Source: Arenicellales bacterium (lineage in GTDB: Bacteria > Pseudomonadota > Gammaproteobacteria > Arenicellales > JAHEKD01). From it: 64,000 nt of DNA. The stretch covers positions 1 to 64,000 of the forward strand of contig JANQSD010000017.1 of NCBI GenBank assembly GCA_028284225.1, read 5' to 3'. The notes below the pieces were generated by a model that was not told the origin of the DNA, did no database searches, and saw only the letters and a program-made list of their open reading frames with translations. Shown here piece by piece: positions 43,718 through 53,527 of the stretch (its first letter is position 1; the number at the start of each line of letters is the position of its first letter). The position numbers and the translations under genes were made by a program.

Positions 43718-44497
43718 ATGGATTGGGTTTTTCTTAGTAAACTGATACCGCATTTTTTATATCCGTTAAACCTGACGTTTTTATTACTTATTCTGGCGTT
43801 ACTATTTTTTGGATTTCGCAAACAAAAAACAGCGATTACCTTTTGTCTTCTCTCAATCACTATATTATTTGTCAGCGCTTTGCCACAGACACCCTTTTAC
43901 TTGATCAAAAATCTTGAACGTAAGTTTCCAACCTATTTAGCTGCGGACGCTCCGCAAGCCGATGCGATTCTCATTTTAGGAGGAGCACTGGCGCTGCCAC
44001 AATATCCTCGTCTGGATTTAGAGCTGGTAGGCACTTCTGACCGGATTCGCTACGCCGGGCAGCTGTATAGAGCCGGCAAGGCAGGTAAGATTGTCATTGC
44101 AGGCGGAAATGTATTTCCGCAAGAAGGAATCAGGGGAGAAGCCTACTATATTGCTAAATTATTAATTGAATGGGGTGTGCCTGAAGCAGATATATTGTTT
44201 GAAGAAAAGAGTCGGAATACCTATCAAAACGCTTTTTTTACTAAACCATTGCTAGAGCAAAATAACCTTGACAAGGTTTTGCTTGTCACCTCCGCAACTC
44301 ACATGCCTAGAGCATTTGCAGTGTTTAAAGCCCAAGGTATAGATGTAATCGCAGCTCCGACTGATTATCTGGTTACGGATAATTATAATCCTAAAGTGTT
44401 TAACTGGATTCCAACCGCTCAAGCATTATCGGGAACAACCTGGATTTTGAAAGAATACCTGGGCTGGTGGTATTACCGTCTACGAGGTTATATTTGA
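43718..44497 (+). CDS. YdcF/ElyC-family (DUF218) membrane protein
   Basis: 259 residues. Two N-terminal membrane helices (about 11-32 and 37-57) then a DUF218 domain with ADAILILGGALALP (about 78-91), SRNTYQNAFF and VTSATHMPRAFAVF (about 193-206). ElyC has been linked to envelope and peptidoglycan precursor metabolism; the YdcF branch has no settled role. The start codon directly follows the decarboxylase stop (0-bp gap), a strong coupling sign. Confidence 0.85.
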   Translation: MDWVFLSKLIPHFLYPLNLTFLLLILALLFFGFRKQKTAITFCLLSITILFVSALPQTPFYLIKNLERKFPTYLAADAPQADAILILGGALALPQYPRLDLELVGTSDRIRYAGQLYRAGKAGKIVIAGGNVFPQEGIRGEAYYIAKLLIEWGVPEADILFEEKSRNTYQNAFFTKPLLEQNNLDKVLLVTSATHMPRAFAVFKAQGIDVIAAPTDYLVTDNYNPKVFNWIPTAQALSGTTWILKEYLGWWYYRLRGYI

Positions 44498-44527
44498 TCA
44501 GCAAAAGCTGATTGTATCTGGGACTCC

Positions 44528-45445
44528 TTAATCTGACTCGCGAATGTGGGGTTGTACCTGTTCGAGTAGCCAGTTTCTGAAAGCCTTGATCTTAGGTTGC
44601 TTAATGCCTTCTCTCGTGCTTAACAGATAGTATGAGAATGAAAGAGGAATGCTAAAGCTAGGGCCAAAGGGACGTATCAGACGACCTGAGGCAAGATCGT
44701 CGGCTACCAGTATATCACCGATCAAGGCCACACCCTGACCATCAATCGCAGCCTGCACAGCCATATTCTCCATAGTAAAGTGCGGTCCTCGCGTCGGGTC
44801 GATATTGTTTAAACCAGCTGCCAACAACCACATACGCCAGCTCGCTTCAGCATCCTTCCAGTCGATGTGCAATAAAGTATGATGACGAAGATCTTCGGGT
44901 TTATGTAATGGATACTTTCCACCTAACAGAGCTGGACTGCAGACGGGTGTATTGACCTGGTTGAAAAGATAGTCAATCTCTACCCTCTTATAGTCACCAG
45001 CCCCATAGCGTATTGCTACATCGGCGTTGTCGCGTTCCAGATCGACCAAACGGTCTGTACCGTCAATGCGAATCTCAATATTCGGATGTCGACGACGGAA
45101 ATTTTCGAGTCGCGGCACTAACCACATCGCACCAAAAGAAGGGCTGACACTGATAGTCAACATCTCATTTTCGCTGTGTGAACGCATTAGCTCCACCCCT
45201 TGAATCAGTTTGTCAAAACCTTGGCTGAGTATCGGTAAGGCTGCTTGACCGGTTTCGGTCAGCCGCAGTGCTCTGGTTAAGCGATGAAAAAGCACCACGC
45301 CTAATACTTGTTCCAGTGCCTTGATCTGGTGGCTTACGGCAGCCGGAGTGACGTTCAGTTCATCTGCAGCCTTGGTGAAGCTGAGGTGACGACCCGCCGC
45401 TTCAAATGCTCTAAGCGCGTTCAGAGGTGGAAGTTGTCGAGTCAT
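44528..45445 (-). CDS. LysR-family regulator (GcvA-like)
   Basis: 305 residues. Helix-turn-helix at about 5-65 (LNALRAFEAAGRHLSFTKAA, NVTPAAVSHQIKALEQVLGV), effector domain beyond 90. This is the GcvA-type subgroup. Divergent from an EamA transporter gene across 164 bp, its likely target. No clear palindrome was found in the gap. Effector unknown. Confidence 0.85.
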   Translation of the reverse strand: MTRQLPPLNALRAFEAAGRHLSFTKAADELNVTPAAVSHQIKALEQVLGVVLFHRLTRALRLTETGQAALPILSQGFDKLIQGVELMRSHSENEMLTISVSPSFGAMWLVPRLENFRRRHPNIEIRIDGTDRLVDLERDNADVAIRYGAGDYKRVEIDYLFNQVNTPVCSPALLGGKYPLHKPEDLRHHTLLHIDWKDAEASWRMWLLAAGLNNIDPTRGPHFTMENMAVQAAIDGQGVALIGDILVADDLASGRLIRPFGPSFSIPLSFSYYLLSTREGIKQPKIKAFRNWLLEQVQPHIRESD

Positions 45446-45609
45446 AGTCTATACACAAAAATTTCTAATGTATAAGTTGAAATATCTTCGTTTGTTGAAG
45501 GACATATTTGTAGATAGCATAACTATAAATAAAGGCTAAGTCGATCTTATCTTGATCTGATGCAATTTTCAAAACCATCAAATTAACCTAACTCATAAAT
45601 CAAACTGGC

Positions 45610-46473
45610 ATGACTAAAAAAACTCAATCGGATTATTACACGGGTGTCGTTCTTGTTGTAATAGCTGCTGTAACATACAGCACGGCGGGTTTGTTCACAA
45701 AGGGTGTAGAAGCTGGATCATGGGAGGTAATTTTTTGGCGTGGTCTTTTCGCTGTCGCTTTCACAACGCTTTGGACAATATATAGGGGAGTATTCCGGCA
45801 GAATTTTTTTGATATGGGTTACAGTGGATGGTCAGTGGGACTGATTGGTGCGTTGGGTACCGCAGCTTTTATTCCAGCCTTTAAACTTACATCCATTGCT
45901 AATGTCTCACTAATCTATGCCGTTTCTCCTCTTATCGCAGCACTTCTTGCTTGGTATGTTATTGGAGAAAAACCTTCACCAAAAACGATTACAGGAAGTG
46001 TTTGTGCACTGTTGGGCGTGGCGATTATAGTATCAGGTTCACTTGGGCACACAAACCTTAGTGGTGACTTGCTGGCTTTGTGGATGACCATTGCCATGGC
46101 ATCAATCATGGTCATTTATCGAAAATACCCACATACACCAGGGGCTGGACCTGCGGTATTGCAATCAGTATTTTTACTACCCGTTGGCATGATACTTGGT
46201 AACCCTGTGAATGTTGAACCTACAGAAATCTATATTCTTGCTGCATTTGGATTCTTATTTGCCATCGCATCCGTCACTTTAGCAGAAGGTGCTAAACGGA
46301 TTCCGTCTGGACAAACTGCTCTACTAAGCGCTCTGGAAACACCTCTTGCTCCCATTTTCGCATTCATACTATTTGTGGAAATTCCAAACTTTGCGACTTT
46401 TATTGGCGGTTCAGTTGTGCTTTTAGCGGTGTTTTTCTCAATAAGAAATGATAATCCTAGATCTCTAGCTTGA
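45610..46473 (+). CDS. DMT-superfamily transporter (EamA)
   Basis: 287 residues, about 10 membrane helices in two EamA repeats (roughly 13-140 and 150-280). WEVIFWRGLFAV (38-49) and GEKPSPKTITGSVCALLGVAII are typical. Such transporters export metabolites or amino acids, direction and substrate unknown. Divergent from a LysR gene. The ribosome-binding site is poor (ACTGGC before the ATG), so the start may be elsewhere, but the N-terminus looks complete. Confidence 0.82.
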   Translation: MTKKTQSDYYTGVVLVVIAAVTYSTAGLFTKGVEAGSWEVIFWRGLFAVAFTTLWTIYRGVFRQNFFDMGYSGWSVGLIGALGTAAFIPAFKLTSIANVSLIYAVSPLIAALLAWYVIGEKPSPKTITGSVCALLGVAIIVSGSLGHTNLSGDLLALWMTIAMASIMVIYRKYPHTPGAGPAVLQSVFLLPVGMILGNPVNVEPTEIYILAAFGFLFAIASVTLAEGAKRIPSGQTALLSALETPLAPIFAFILFVEIPNFATFIGGSVVLLAVFFSIRNDNPRSLA

Positions 46474-46539
46474 CCATCGTAAGGTAAATTTAAGTCCGGT
46501 TAAAACGGGCTACTGCTGCGTTATGGATTGTGTAATTTA

Positions 46540-47343
46540 TCAATAATCTTTCAGATGATCTTTAGCTTGCTGCCATAAAGCTTCAAGTTCTTCCAGTGAG
46601 CTGTCTTGCATATTTCTGTTTTTATCATGAAAAATATTTTCAATATAATTAAACCGGTTTTCGAAGCGTTGATTAGCTAAGCGTAAAGCCTGTTCTGCAT
46701 CGACATTTAAATGGCGCGACAAATTAACACAAGCAGTTAACAAATCACCGATTTCGTGCTGGATATTTTCTTCATCTTTATTGGTCAGTGCTTGGTCAAG
46801 CTCGGCCAATTCTTCATGTACTTTTTCTTTGACCCGTTCTACATTATTCCAGTCAAAACCGGTTTTGGCGGCTCGATTTTGCAGTTTTTGCGAGCGTGAC
46901 AGGGCCGGCATGGATTTCGGCACGTTATCAAGCACACTGCTAAATGCATCCACTGAATCAGCTGCTGTTCGTTCTTGTTGCTTGGCCTTTTCCCAATAAG
47001 TCTTCAATTCATGCTCATCGTTAAATTGCTTATCGCCAAACACATGGGGGTGTCGGTGCTGCATTTTTGTGATTAAGTGATTGATTACATCTACCAGATC
47101 AAACTGGTTCTCTTCTTTGGCAATTTGAGCATAAAATACAATTTGAAATAATAAATCACCCAACTCGTCTTTAAGGGCCTGTAAATCGCCTTGTTCTATT
47201 GCAGACAATACTTCATGTGTTTCTTCTAGAGTATGGGGAGTCAAAGACTGGTAAGTTTGCTTTTTGTCCCAGGGGCAACCCTGTTCAGGGGAGCGCAGAG
47301 TTTCCATTAACTCTATTAGCCGGTCCAGAGCGTTGTCATTCAT
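46540..47343 (-). CDS. mazG: Nucleoside triphosphate pyrophosphohydrolase
   Basis: 267 residues, two MazG domains. CPWDKKQTYQSL (about 23-34), EETHEVLSAIEQGD and ELGDLLFQIVFYAQ (about 61-74) form the first metal site; EKVHEELAELDQAL and EIGDLLTACVNLSRH the second. It hydrolyses NTPs and has been tied to ppGpp control in E. coli. I use the ATG at 47343, which overlaps the PPTase gene by 8 bp; the longer frame runs into that gene. Last gene of ilvA-orf76-PPTase-mazG. Confidence 0.92.
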   Translation of the reverse strand: MNDNALDRLIELMETLRSPEQGCPWDKKQTYQSLTPHTLEETHEVLSAIEQGDLQALKDELGDLLFQIVFYAQIAKEENQFDLVDVINHLITKMQHRHPHVFGDKQFNDEHELKTYWEKAKQQERTAADSVDAFSSVLDNVPKSMPALSRSQKLQNRAAKTGFDWNNVERVKEKVHEELAELDQALTNKDEENIQHEIGDLLTACVNLSRHLNVDAEQALRLANQRFENRFNYIENIFHDKNRNMQDSSLEELEALWQQAKDHLKDY

Positions 47344-48085
47344 GATTATCCAGTTTATAGAAATGAATTTGTTGGTGATCCTGGCGACTGACAAGACAGG
47401 CAATATTATTGTTGTAGGCGAATTGAATCAAACCCCAATTACGCTCATATTGATCGCTAGTTTGGTGATAATGAGATTGCAAACTATCGCATAAATGATA
47501 CTGATTCATTGGATAACGAATGCCGATACCAAGTGCTTTTCCGAATGCCTCTTTACGTGTCCAAATAGCCAGGAAACCATTACTTTGTTCATATGGATAA
47601 AGCGAATTCAATACCTGCTGCTCTTTGCGGGTGAATTTTCTTTCGGCTATCCGTCTAAATTTAACTTGGCGCGGGGTTGATTCAACATCCAACCCTAATT
47701 CATGTTTGGTACTAAATGCGCACAGCAGTGTTGAGCCTGAGTCAGTCGCATTAAAATAAACCTGTCTGTGACAAGTTTGTAAATAGGGTTTGCCAAGCGG
47801 GCCATATCGGTACTTGATTTGTTCAGGTGTGGTGTCGACATAAGCGGCCAGCAGCCACCGCAACCATGCTCTGGCCTGTATTTGATAATCGCGTTTAATA
47901 TCAACGCGCATGCGCTGCGCTTTGTTTTTCTCTCTCGTAGATAACCACTGAAATTGCTGTTGCTGATAGGGTGGAGATTTTTGTAATTGTATAGCCCAAA
48001 TATGGGTTTCATCGTTTAATGTTGGGACACTACTTTGAAGTTTCCACTCAGAAGGCAGCAATGCCAATGAAGAAGAAAGATTCAA
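47336..48085 (-). CDS. 4'-phosphopantetheinyl transferase, Sfp type
   Basis: 249 residues. Magnesium ligands Asp133 and Glu135 in LGLDVE, and the WTRKEAFGKALG motif (175-186) with Glu179, are intact. RYGPLGKPYL (about 93-102) is the typical substrate segment. The enzyme activates acyl, aryl or peptidyl carrier proteins. No polyketide or peptide synthetase is in the window, so its client could be the fatty-acid carrier protein or an unseen cluster. It overlaps mazG. Confidence 0.88.
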   Translation of the reverse strand: MNLSSSLALLPSEWKLQSSVPTLNDETHIWAIQLQKSPPYQQQQFQWLSTREKNKAQRMRVDIKRDYQIQARAWLRWLLAAYVDTTPEQIKYRYGPLGKPYLQTCHRQVYFNATDSGSTLLCAFSTKHELGLDVESTPRQVKFRRIAERKFTRKEQQVLNSLYPYEQSNGFLAIWTRKEAFGKALGIGIRYPMNQYHLCDSLQSHYHQTSDQYERNWGLIQFAYNNNIACLVSRQDHQQIHFYKLDNHE

Positions 48086-48092
48086 GCTGGGT

Positions 48093-48323
48093 TTAGCCTT
48101 GCTTGGCAGTATGTTGCACTGATGTATTATTTAATGAATTAAGTCGGGCCAACACCTTTTCTTCTTCGCTGGCATCGCGGTTTTCCTGCTTTAAATGGAT
48201 AATACGATATTGCAGCCCTTGTATATCAAAAAGAAAAGTTTCTGTTCCGTTCGAGAATTCAGCAACTACTCCCTCTCCAGGTAGTTCATAAAAGTTAGCG
48301 AATTTTAGTTGTTTTTGGTACAT
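48093..48323 (-). CDS. Small protein of unknown function
   Basis: 76 residues, soluble, no signal peptide. A beta-rich N-terminal part (FYELPGEGVVAEFSNGTETF, FDIQGLQYRII) is followed by a charged helix (KQENRDASEEEKVLARLNSL). I do not recognise a family. Tight spacing (12 bp after ilvA, 7 bp before the PPTase gene) supports it as a real gene in that operon. Confidence 0.6.
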   Translation of the reverse strand: MYQKQLKFANFYELPGEGVVAEFSNGTETFLFDIQGLQYRIIHLKQENRDASEEEKVLARLNSLNNTSVQHTAKQG

Positions 48324-48335
48324 ATAGAGTTTTAG

Positions 48336-49847
48336 TTAACCCAAGAATAATTTATAAACCGGATTATCAGATTCTTCAACATAATCATAGCCAATATCGT
48401 CAAGAAATTGTTGAAAATCATCATTTTCTTCTGGGGGAACCTGTATTCCGATCAAAACCCGGCCAAAATCGGCGCCATGATTGCGATAATGAAACATACT
48501 GATATTCCAGTTTTGCCCCATCTGAGTTAAGAAATTTAACAACGCGCCAGGTCTTTCCGGAAAGATAAACCGAAAAACTTGCTCATTATCCGCCAGTGGT
48601 GCGTGACCACCGACCATATGGCGAACATGAAGCTTTGCCATTTCGTTATGGGTTAAATCAAGCACTTCATAACCTTGTGAGGCCAGATTATCCATGACTT
48701 GTTTGCTTTCTTTGTAATCCCTGGATTGAATGCCAACATAAACGTGTGCAGTGTTTGGATCAGCAAGCCGGTAGTTAAATTCAGTAATTTGCCTGGCGCT
48801 TAATGAAGAGCAAAACTGTTTAAAGCTCCCGGGCCGCTCCGGGATGGTGGCCGCAAAAATACCTTCACGCTGTTCACCAATTTCGGCCCGTTCAGAAATA
48901 TGTCTAAGTCTGTCAAAATTAACATTTGCACCAGAGTTAATAGCGACATAGGTTTTATCTTTGCTGTCATGTTCGGCAATATATTTCTTTATGCCGGCAA
49001 CACCAATTGCACCGGAAGGCTCCACTATAGCGCGTGTGTCTTCAAAAATATCCTTAACGGCGGCGCAAATTTCATCTGTGTCGACCGTCATAAATTCATC
49101 TGTGAATTCCCTAGCTAAGGCAAAAGTATGTTCGCCGACCAGTCGTACTGCAACGCCATCTGCGAATAAACCGACACGGTCAAGTTGAACGCGTTCTCCT
49201 TTCTCAACCGATTGCTTCATAGCGTCTGAATTATCCGGCTCGACACCTATGATTTTGATTTCTGGTCGAATTTGCTTGATATAGCTCGCTATACCTGCGA
49301 TTAATCCTCCACCACCGACGGGCACAAAAATAGCATCTATTTGCCCTGAATGTTGCTTAAGTATTTCAAAACCAACCGTGCCTTGACCGGCAATTACGTC
49401 AATATCATCAAAAGGAGGGATATATGCCATTTGATTTTCTTCAGCGAGTTTTTTTGCATGGCTGTTGGCATCATCAAACATATCACCTACTAGCTGGACT
49501 TCTGCACCCAGTGATCGGACTCCGTCGACTTTAATCTCGGGTGTGGTAACAGGCATAACAATTACAGCTTTGCAGCCAATTGTTTGTGCAGCATAAGCAA
49601 CGCCCTGAGCATGGTTTCCGGCTGAAGCGGCAACTACGCCTTTTGCTAAAACTTCTTCTGATAAGTTAACTAACTTGTTGTAAGCGCCACGAATTTTGTA
49701 TGTAAAAACATCTTGCTCATCTTCTCGTTTAAGCCAAATATTATTATTCAACCGAGTAGATAGTTTATTGGCAAATTGCAGGCGAGTCTCACGTGCAACG
49801 TCGTAGACACGTGCATTCAATACTTTTTTAAGATAATCTACCGACAT
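48336..49847 (-). CDS. ilvA: Threonine deaminase, biosynthetic
   Basis: 503 residues, the long form with two C-terminal ACT-like regulatory domains (about 330-503; VYVGIQSRDYKESK and FERPGALLNFL-type segments, here FRFIFPERPGALLNFL). The PLP lysine lies in YKIRGAYNK (about 50-58), phosphate loop SAGNHAQGVAYAA (about 75-87). It makes 2-oxobutanoate for isoleucine. The ACT region implies isoleucine inhibition. Divergent from rpiA with a 37-bp gap, too short for separate long regulatory regions. Confidence 0.95.
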   Translation of the reverse strand: MSVDYLKKVLNARVYDVARETRLQFANKLSTRLNNNIWLKREDEQDVFTYKIRGAYNKLVNLSEEVLAKGVVAASAGNHAQGVAYAAQTIGCKAVIVMPVTTPEIKVDGVRSLGAEVQLVGDMFDDANSHAKKLAEENQMAYIPPFDDIDVIAGQGTVGFEILKQHSGQIDAIFVPVGGGGLIAGIASYIKQIRPEIKIIGVEPDNSDAMKQSVEKGERVQLDRVGLFADGVAVRLVGEHTFALAREFTDEFMTVDTDEICAAVKDIFEDTRAIVEPSGAIGVAGIKKYIAEHDSKDKTYVAINSGANVNFDRLRHISERAEIGEQREGIFAATIPERPGSFKQFCSSLSARQITEFNYRLADPNTAHVYVGIQSRDYKESKQVMDNLASQGYEVLDLTHNEMAKLHVRHMVGGHAPLADNEQVFRFIFPERPGALLNFLTQMGQNWNISMFHYRNHGADFGRVLIGIQVPPEENDDFQQFLDDIGYDYVEESDNPVYKLFLG

Positions 49848-49884
49848 CTTTTATGCTTTTTATTTAAACAAACGGCCGGTAATT

Positions 49885-50544
49885 ATGACACAAGATGAGA
49901 TGAAAAAGTCAGCCGCACAAGCAGCAATTGACTATATAGAATTTGACGACGTGATAGGTGTTGGCACAGGCTCAACTGTTAATCACTTTATTGCAGCTCT
50001 TGAGAAAGTTAAAGGGAAAATAGACGCGGCCGTTGCCAGTTCTGATGCCACAGAAAGATTGCTAAGAGAAATTGGAATCAGGGTGATTGACTTAAATCAG
50101 GCGGGTGATCTGCGATTGTATGTCGACGGTGCAGATGAAGTGACACCGCAAGGCTATATGATTAAAGGCGGCGGCGGGGCACTAACTCGTGAAAAAATAG
50201 TCGCCGAAGCCAGTGAAAAATTCATCTGCATAGTTGATGAAAGTAAATATGTGCAGGTACTGGGTGAGTTTCCATTGCCGGTTGAAGTCATACCCATGGC
50301 ACAGAGCCTGGTCGGGCGTCGTTTAGTCAGTTTAGGCGGGTTGCCGCAGTTAAGGGCTGATTTTGTCACGGATAACGGTAATATCGTTATTGATGTGAAA
50401 AATATTGATTTAACTAACCCAATGGAAATGGAAAAAAGGCTGAATAATATTCCTGGAGTTGTCACCAACGGCTTATTCGCATTGAATAGCGCGTCGACCA
50501 TCTTGTCTGCATCGACTGATGCAGTGAAAACAATTACTTGTTAA
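49885..50544 (+). CDS. rpiA: Ribose-5-phosphate isomerase A
   Basis: 219 residues, exactly the E. coli length. VGVGTGSTVNHFI-like segment (GVGTGSTVNHFI, 26-37), VDGADEV (81-87) with the catalytic acidic residues, KGGGGALTREK (about 94-104) are all present. Pentose phosphate pathway. Its 3' end overlaps the convergent membrane protein gene by 11 bp. Confidence 0.97.
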   Translation: MTQDEMKKSAAQAAIDYIEFDDVIGVGTGSTVNHFIAALEKVKGKIDAAVASSDATERLLREIGIRVIDLNQAGDLRLYVDGADEVTPQGYMIKGGGGALTREKIVAEASEKFICIVDESKYVQVLGEFPLPVEVIPMAQSLVGRRLVSLGGLPQLRADFVTDNGNIVIDVKNIDLTNPMEMEKRLNNIPGVVTNGLFALNSASTILSASTDAVKTITC

Positions 50545-51889
50545 TATCGATTTCGTATAAATCTATATATTCACCCTGATAAATTAATTTCCCGATGGCC
50601 TGTACTTTACGAACAGTATTGGGATTATTAGCCGTTAAACATTGCCAGCGGACAAACCTATTTTGAGTATCCTTATTTAAAAGAACATATTTCAAGTCAG
50701 GCCAGTTCCTTTGTTTATGCAGGGCTGATTTTTTACCTATGAATTCCACTATGTCTGTATCGTTATACAATTCATCGGGTCCACACAAATATTTCAGAAA
50801 TTCATAACTAACGAAGGGTGAACTGTAATCTTTGCCCGATCCTCCATGGTGTGGTTTTGCAGTGGTTGGGTAAAGAGGTAAAAATGATAGGGCATAGTAA
50901 CTGGTCGCCTCATCGGAGATAAACGAATCACTTGGATTAACTAACCGTTCTATCTCTTTCATATCTTCCTTGTACAAATGACCTGACTGAGTCAGAGTTT
51001 GATCCATAGAGTTACTGAGTCGCCAATGATAAATGGGCGTGTATTTATTTGAGTTAGGTTTGTGATCAATAAAACTGAGCTTATAGCTTACATCGGGTAG
51101 CAAAATAAAAATCAGCAATGCCAGGATGATCACAGGAAAGACATTGATTTTGGATTTTTTCAAAGCAACCACACATAAGTAGCCTAAGTAAACGATCAGG
51201 GTGAACCAGCTAATGACTTGAAGGCTCGCCAAAGGGTTGTTGAATTCAATGGATAGTTTTGAAAATAAATACAAGCATGGCACTAATATAAATATAAAAA
51301 TATCAGGTGTTAGTGTATGAGCTGTAGGTGTGGATTTAGAATTCAGGAGCCTGCTGTAAACAAGGCGCCCCCAATACAGTAACAGTAGCAACGTTAAAAA
51401 ATTAATAGTAACGTATTTAATGTAAACGAATCTGGCATCAATATTGAAAGTGAATATCGGATTGATAGTTTGCGATTTGAATGGAAATCTATCGCTGGAG
51501 ATTTGTTCTACATTTTGAACTTCAGTGGTTGATGAAAGCTCTAGAGGCTGGGTCGATAGCAGTGGAATATCTATAAATAACCCAGGTCGGTAAATCTTTA
51601 TATTGCTTAAGGAGAATGCGTCTTGATTGGTAACAGGAACAATTGTTATCTTATCGGTTGCAGCATCAATCGTAAAAGTAACAGTATTAGCAGCAGGAAA
51701 TGCTTGAATTGATTTATTTAAATGCTTAACTGTTTGTGTGCCTGCAATTCTCCAATGAAGTTGAGTCAAGTTTCTATTTTCTGTTTTAACCTCATAAGTT
51801 ATGGATATATTTCCCAGATCGTCCAGTTTGGTAATCAACGCATAAAAAATAGTAATCACCAGGGCGGCAATGAAAAGATGAGGTCTCAT
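50534..51889 (-). CDS. Membrane protein of unknown function (surface-glycan cluster)
   Basis: 451 residues. One N-terminal helix (about 4-20), then a beta-rich extracytoplasmic segment (about 30-165), a group of four or five helices (about 130-270) and a soluble C-terminal part (about 275-451) with LYPTTAKPHHGGSGKDYSSP. The topology is like that of large glycan-modifying membrane enzymes, but no catalytic motif can be fixed. It overlaps the preceding gene by 4 bp (ATGA) and is the last of three genes. Family not recognised. Confidence 0.55.
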   Translation of the reverse strand: MRPHLFIAALVITIFYALITKLDDLGNISITYEVKTENRNLTQLHWRIAGTQTVKHLNKSIQAFPAANTVTFTIDAATDKITIVPVTNQDAFSLSNIKIYRPGLFIDIPLLSTQPLELSSTTEVQNVEQISSDRFPFKSQTINPIFTFNIDARFVYIKYVTINFLTLLLLLYWGRLVYSRLLNSKSTPTAHTLTPDIFIFILVPCLYLFSKLSIEFNNPLASLQVISWFTLIVYLGYLCVVALKKSKINVFPVIILALLIFILLPDVSYKLSFIDHKPNSNKYTPIYHWRLSNSMDQTLTQSGHLYKEDMKEIERLVNPSDSFISDEATSYYALSFLPLYPTTAKPHHGGSGKDYSSPFVSYEFLKYLCGPDELYNDTDIVEFIGKKSALHKQRNWPDLKYVLLNKDTQNRFVRWQCLTANNPNTVRKVQAIGKLIYQGEYIDLYEIDINK

Positions 51890-53523
51890 AATGAAGATTG
51901 CGGGCTTTGGCGTTGATTGACTGGCTGCTTAGTTGCCAGAAAGTATAGTTTGTAAAAAATACAGGCAAAGATGATTGGGTGAAAAATTAAAAGATGAACA
52001 CGGTAGGTAGATGTGTAGGGTGTGAAATTATTCAAGAACGTAAACAAATATGGAGAAATCAGCACTAAAAAACTTAAACAACTATTCGCCAGTAAAAAAA
52101 TATGTGTTCTATTGCAGTCGGTAATTGACAGGTAACAAGCGACAATAATACTGGTTAAAGCTGCGAACAGAATACCTTCTCTTAATTGATGTTCCCATTG
52201 GGGCAAAATTAATTGGTGCCCAAAAATTCCCTCTACCGGATATGGATGATGGTGGCCGTATATGCTGAGTTGTTGTTTTACCGGGTAAAATAACGCTTTT
52301 AGTTGGCTGAAATCAATATTGAAAGCTATAAAGGCGACAAGACAAACCAGTCCAATGGTTACTTGAGTTTTTCCGGATTTTATGGCGCTATGAAAAATCA
52401 AACCGATTATCAAAAGACTTATAAATTGTAGTCCGGCAATCACCAGGTCAGGATTAATAAGTTCGGCTTTTTGGTAAAAAAATAAAATTGTTGCAGCCAA
52501 TGTAAGCAATACAACGGGCAGAGTTAAGATACCGATATCCAGAGTTAGGGATTCATTTTGCTTGCTTATATAGGTTGCCAGTAAATAATAGAAAATAAAA
52601 CTTACCGCAAACCATAATAATTCGGAGGCGTGAATTGTAAGTATCAAATAACAACAGACAAGTGCAAGCCACATCGAGTACGGCTTGTCATTAAAACCCC
52701 ATTTTAAAAAACTGACAAAACCGGGTTTTAACTGTCTGGGAAATTCCCAAAGCAGGGTAAAGGCTAAAAAATATAAAAAATACCAAATGATGTAAGACAC
52801 ATTTCCGGGCCAGGGTGAGATTCGAAAATAGGAATTAAGCCCACCAAAAATTAAACTGAGCAATAGTGCAGATAACAGGGCGATAATGTTATTTCTGCTG
52901 AGTGCCTTTGAAAATAGAAAATAACTAACAAAAGTTATCGGCGTCAAAAAGCCGGCGAGATTGTGCCATATAGTCGTATAGGCTAACCCGGAAGATTGAT
53001 GCAGTAATGCTAGAATAAGGTGCCAGCCGGGAAGGTAGCTCAAATATTTCCCAATGTCCTTGATTTCCAGGCCCGACAAATGATGATAGTCTAAAAATAT
53101 CTGATTGCTTGCGCTGATTTTTTTTGCATAACTGATATGCCACCATGCGTCAGAGTGTAGAACTAACAGCCCGCCGTTCATTGACATTACAATGACCAAC
53201 AGCAGACAGGGTAACACCACGTATTTGATTTCGCTGTAGTCTGAATTTTGCAAATTTATTTTTATTGCAGAAAATTTGATAAAAAGAATGCAGCAATAAG
53301 CAATCAGCAAATAAGTTGCATAAGCGAGTTCCAGATTAAAGATAACTACAATAAAGGCGGCAATATGATTCAGTAGCAAAGACAGGCAAAAGCCGGCTAC
53401 TAAGTGAAACAGAAAAGATTTTCGCTTGCTATTGAATGTTAATGAAGTCAGTAACCCGGGTAATATCAATAACAGGAAAAAAAATACTAAGAACTGTGCG
53501 GATTCTCTAAAAAATATATCCAT
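51886..53523 (-). CDS. Polytopic membrane protein, possible GT-C glycosyltransferase
   Basis: 545 residues with about 12-13 membrane helices. HSDAWWHISYAKKI (about 122-135) in the first large extracytoplasmic loop recalls the acidic loop of GT-C transferases that use polyprenyl-linked donors; histidine-rich loops occur at HHLSG and GHHHPYPVEG. Assignment to GT-C is inference. It sits 4 bp after the priming transferase gene and overlaps the 451-residue gene by 4 bp. Confidence 0.6.
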   Translation of the reverse strand: MDIFFRESAQFLVFFFLLLILPGLLTSLTFNSKRKSFLFHLVAGFCLSLLLNHIAAFIVVIFNLELAYATYLLIAYCCILFIKFSAIKINLQNSDYSEIKYVVLPCLLLVIVMSMNGGLLVLHSDAWWHISYAKKISASNQIFLDYHHLSGLEIKDIGKYLSYLPGWHLILALLHQSSGLAYTTIWHNLAGFLTPITFVSYFLFSKALSRNNIIALLSALLLSLIFGGLNSYFRISPWPGNVSYIIWYFLYFLAFTLLWEFPRQLKPGFVSFLKWGFNDKPYSMWLALVCCYLILTIHASELLWFAVSFIFYYLLATYISKQNESLTLDIGILTLPVVLLTLAATILFFYQKAELINPDLVIAGLQFISLLIIGLIFHSAIKSGKTQVTIGLVCLVAFIAFNIDFSQLKALFYPVKQQLSIYGHHHPYPVEGIFGHQLILPQWEHQLREGILFAALTSIIVACYLSITDCNRTHIFLLANSCLSFLVLISPYLFTFLNNFTPYTSTYRVHLLIFHPIIFACIFYKLYFLATKQPVNQRQSPQSSL

Positions 53524-53527
53524 TATA

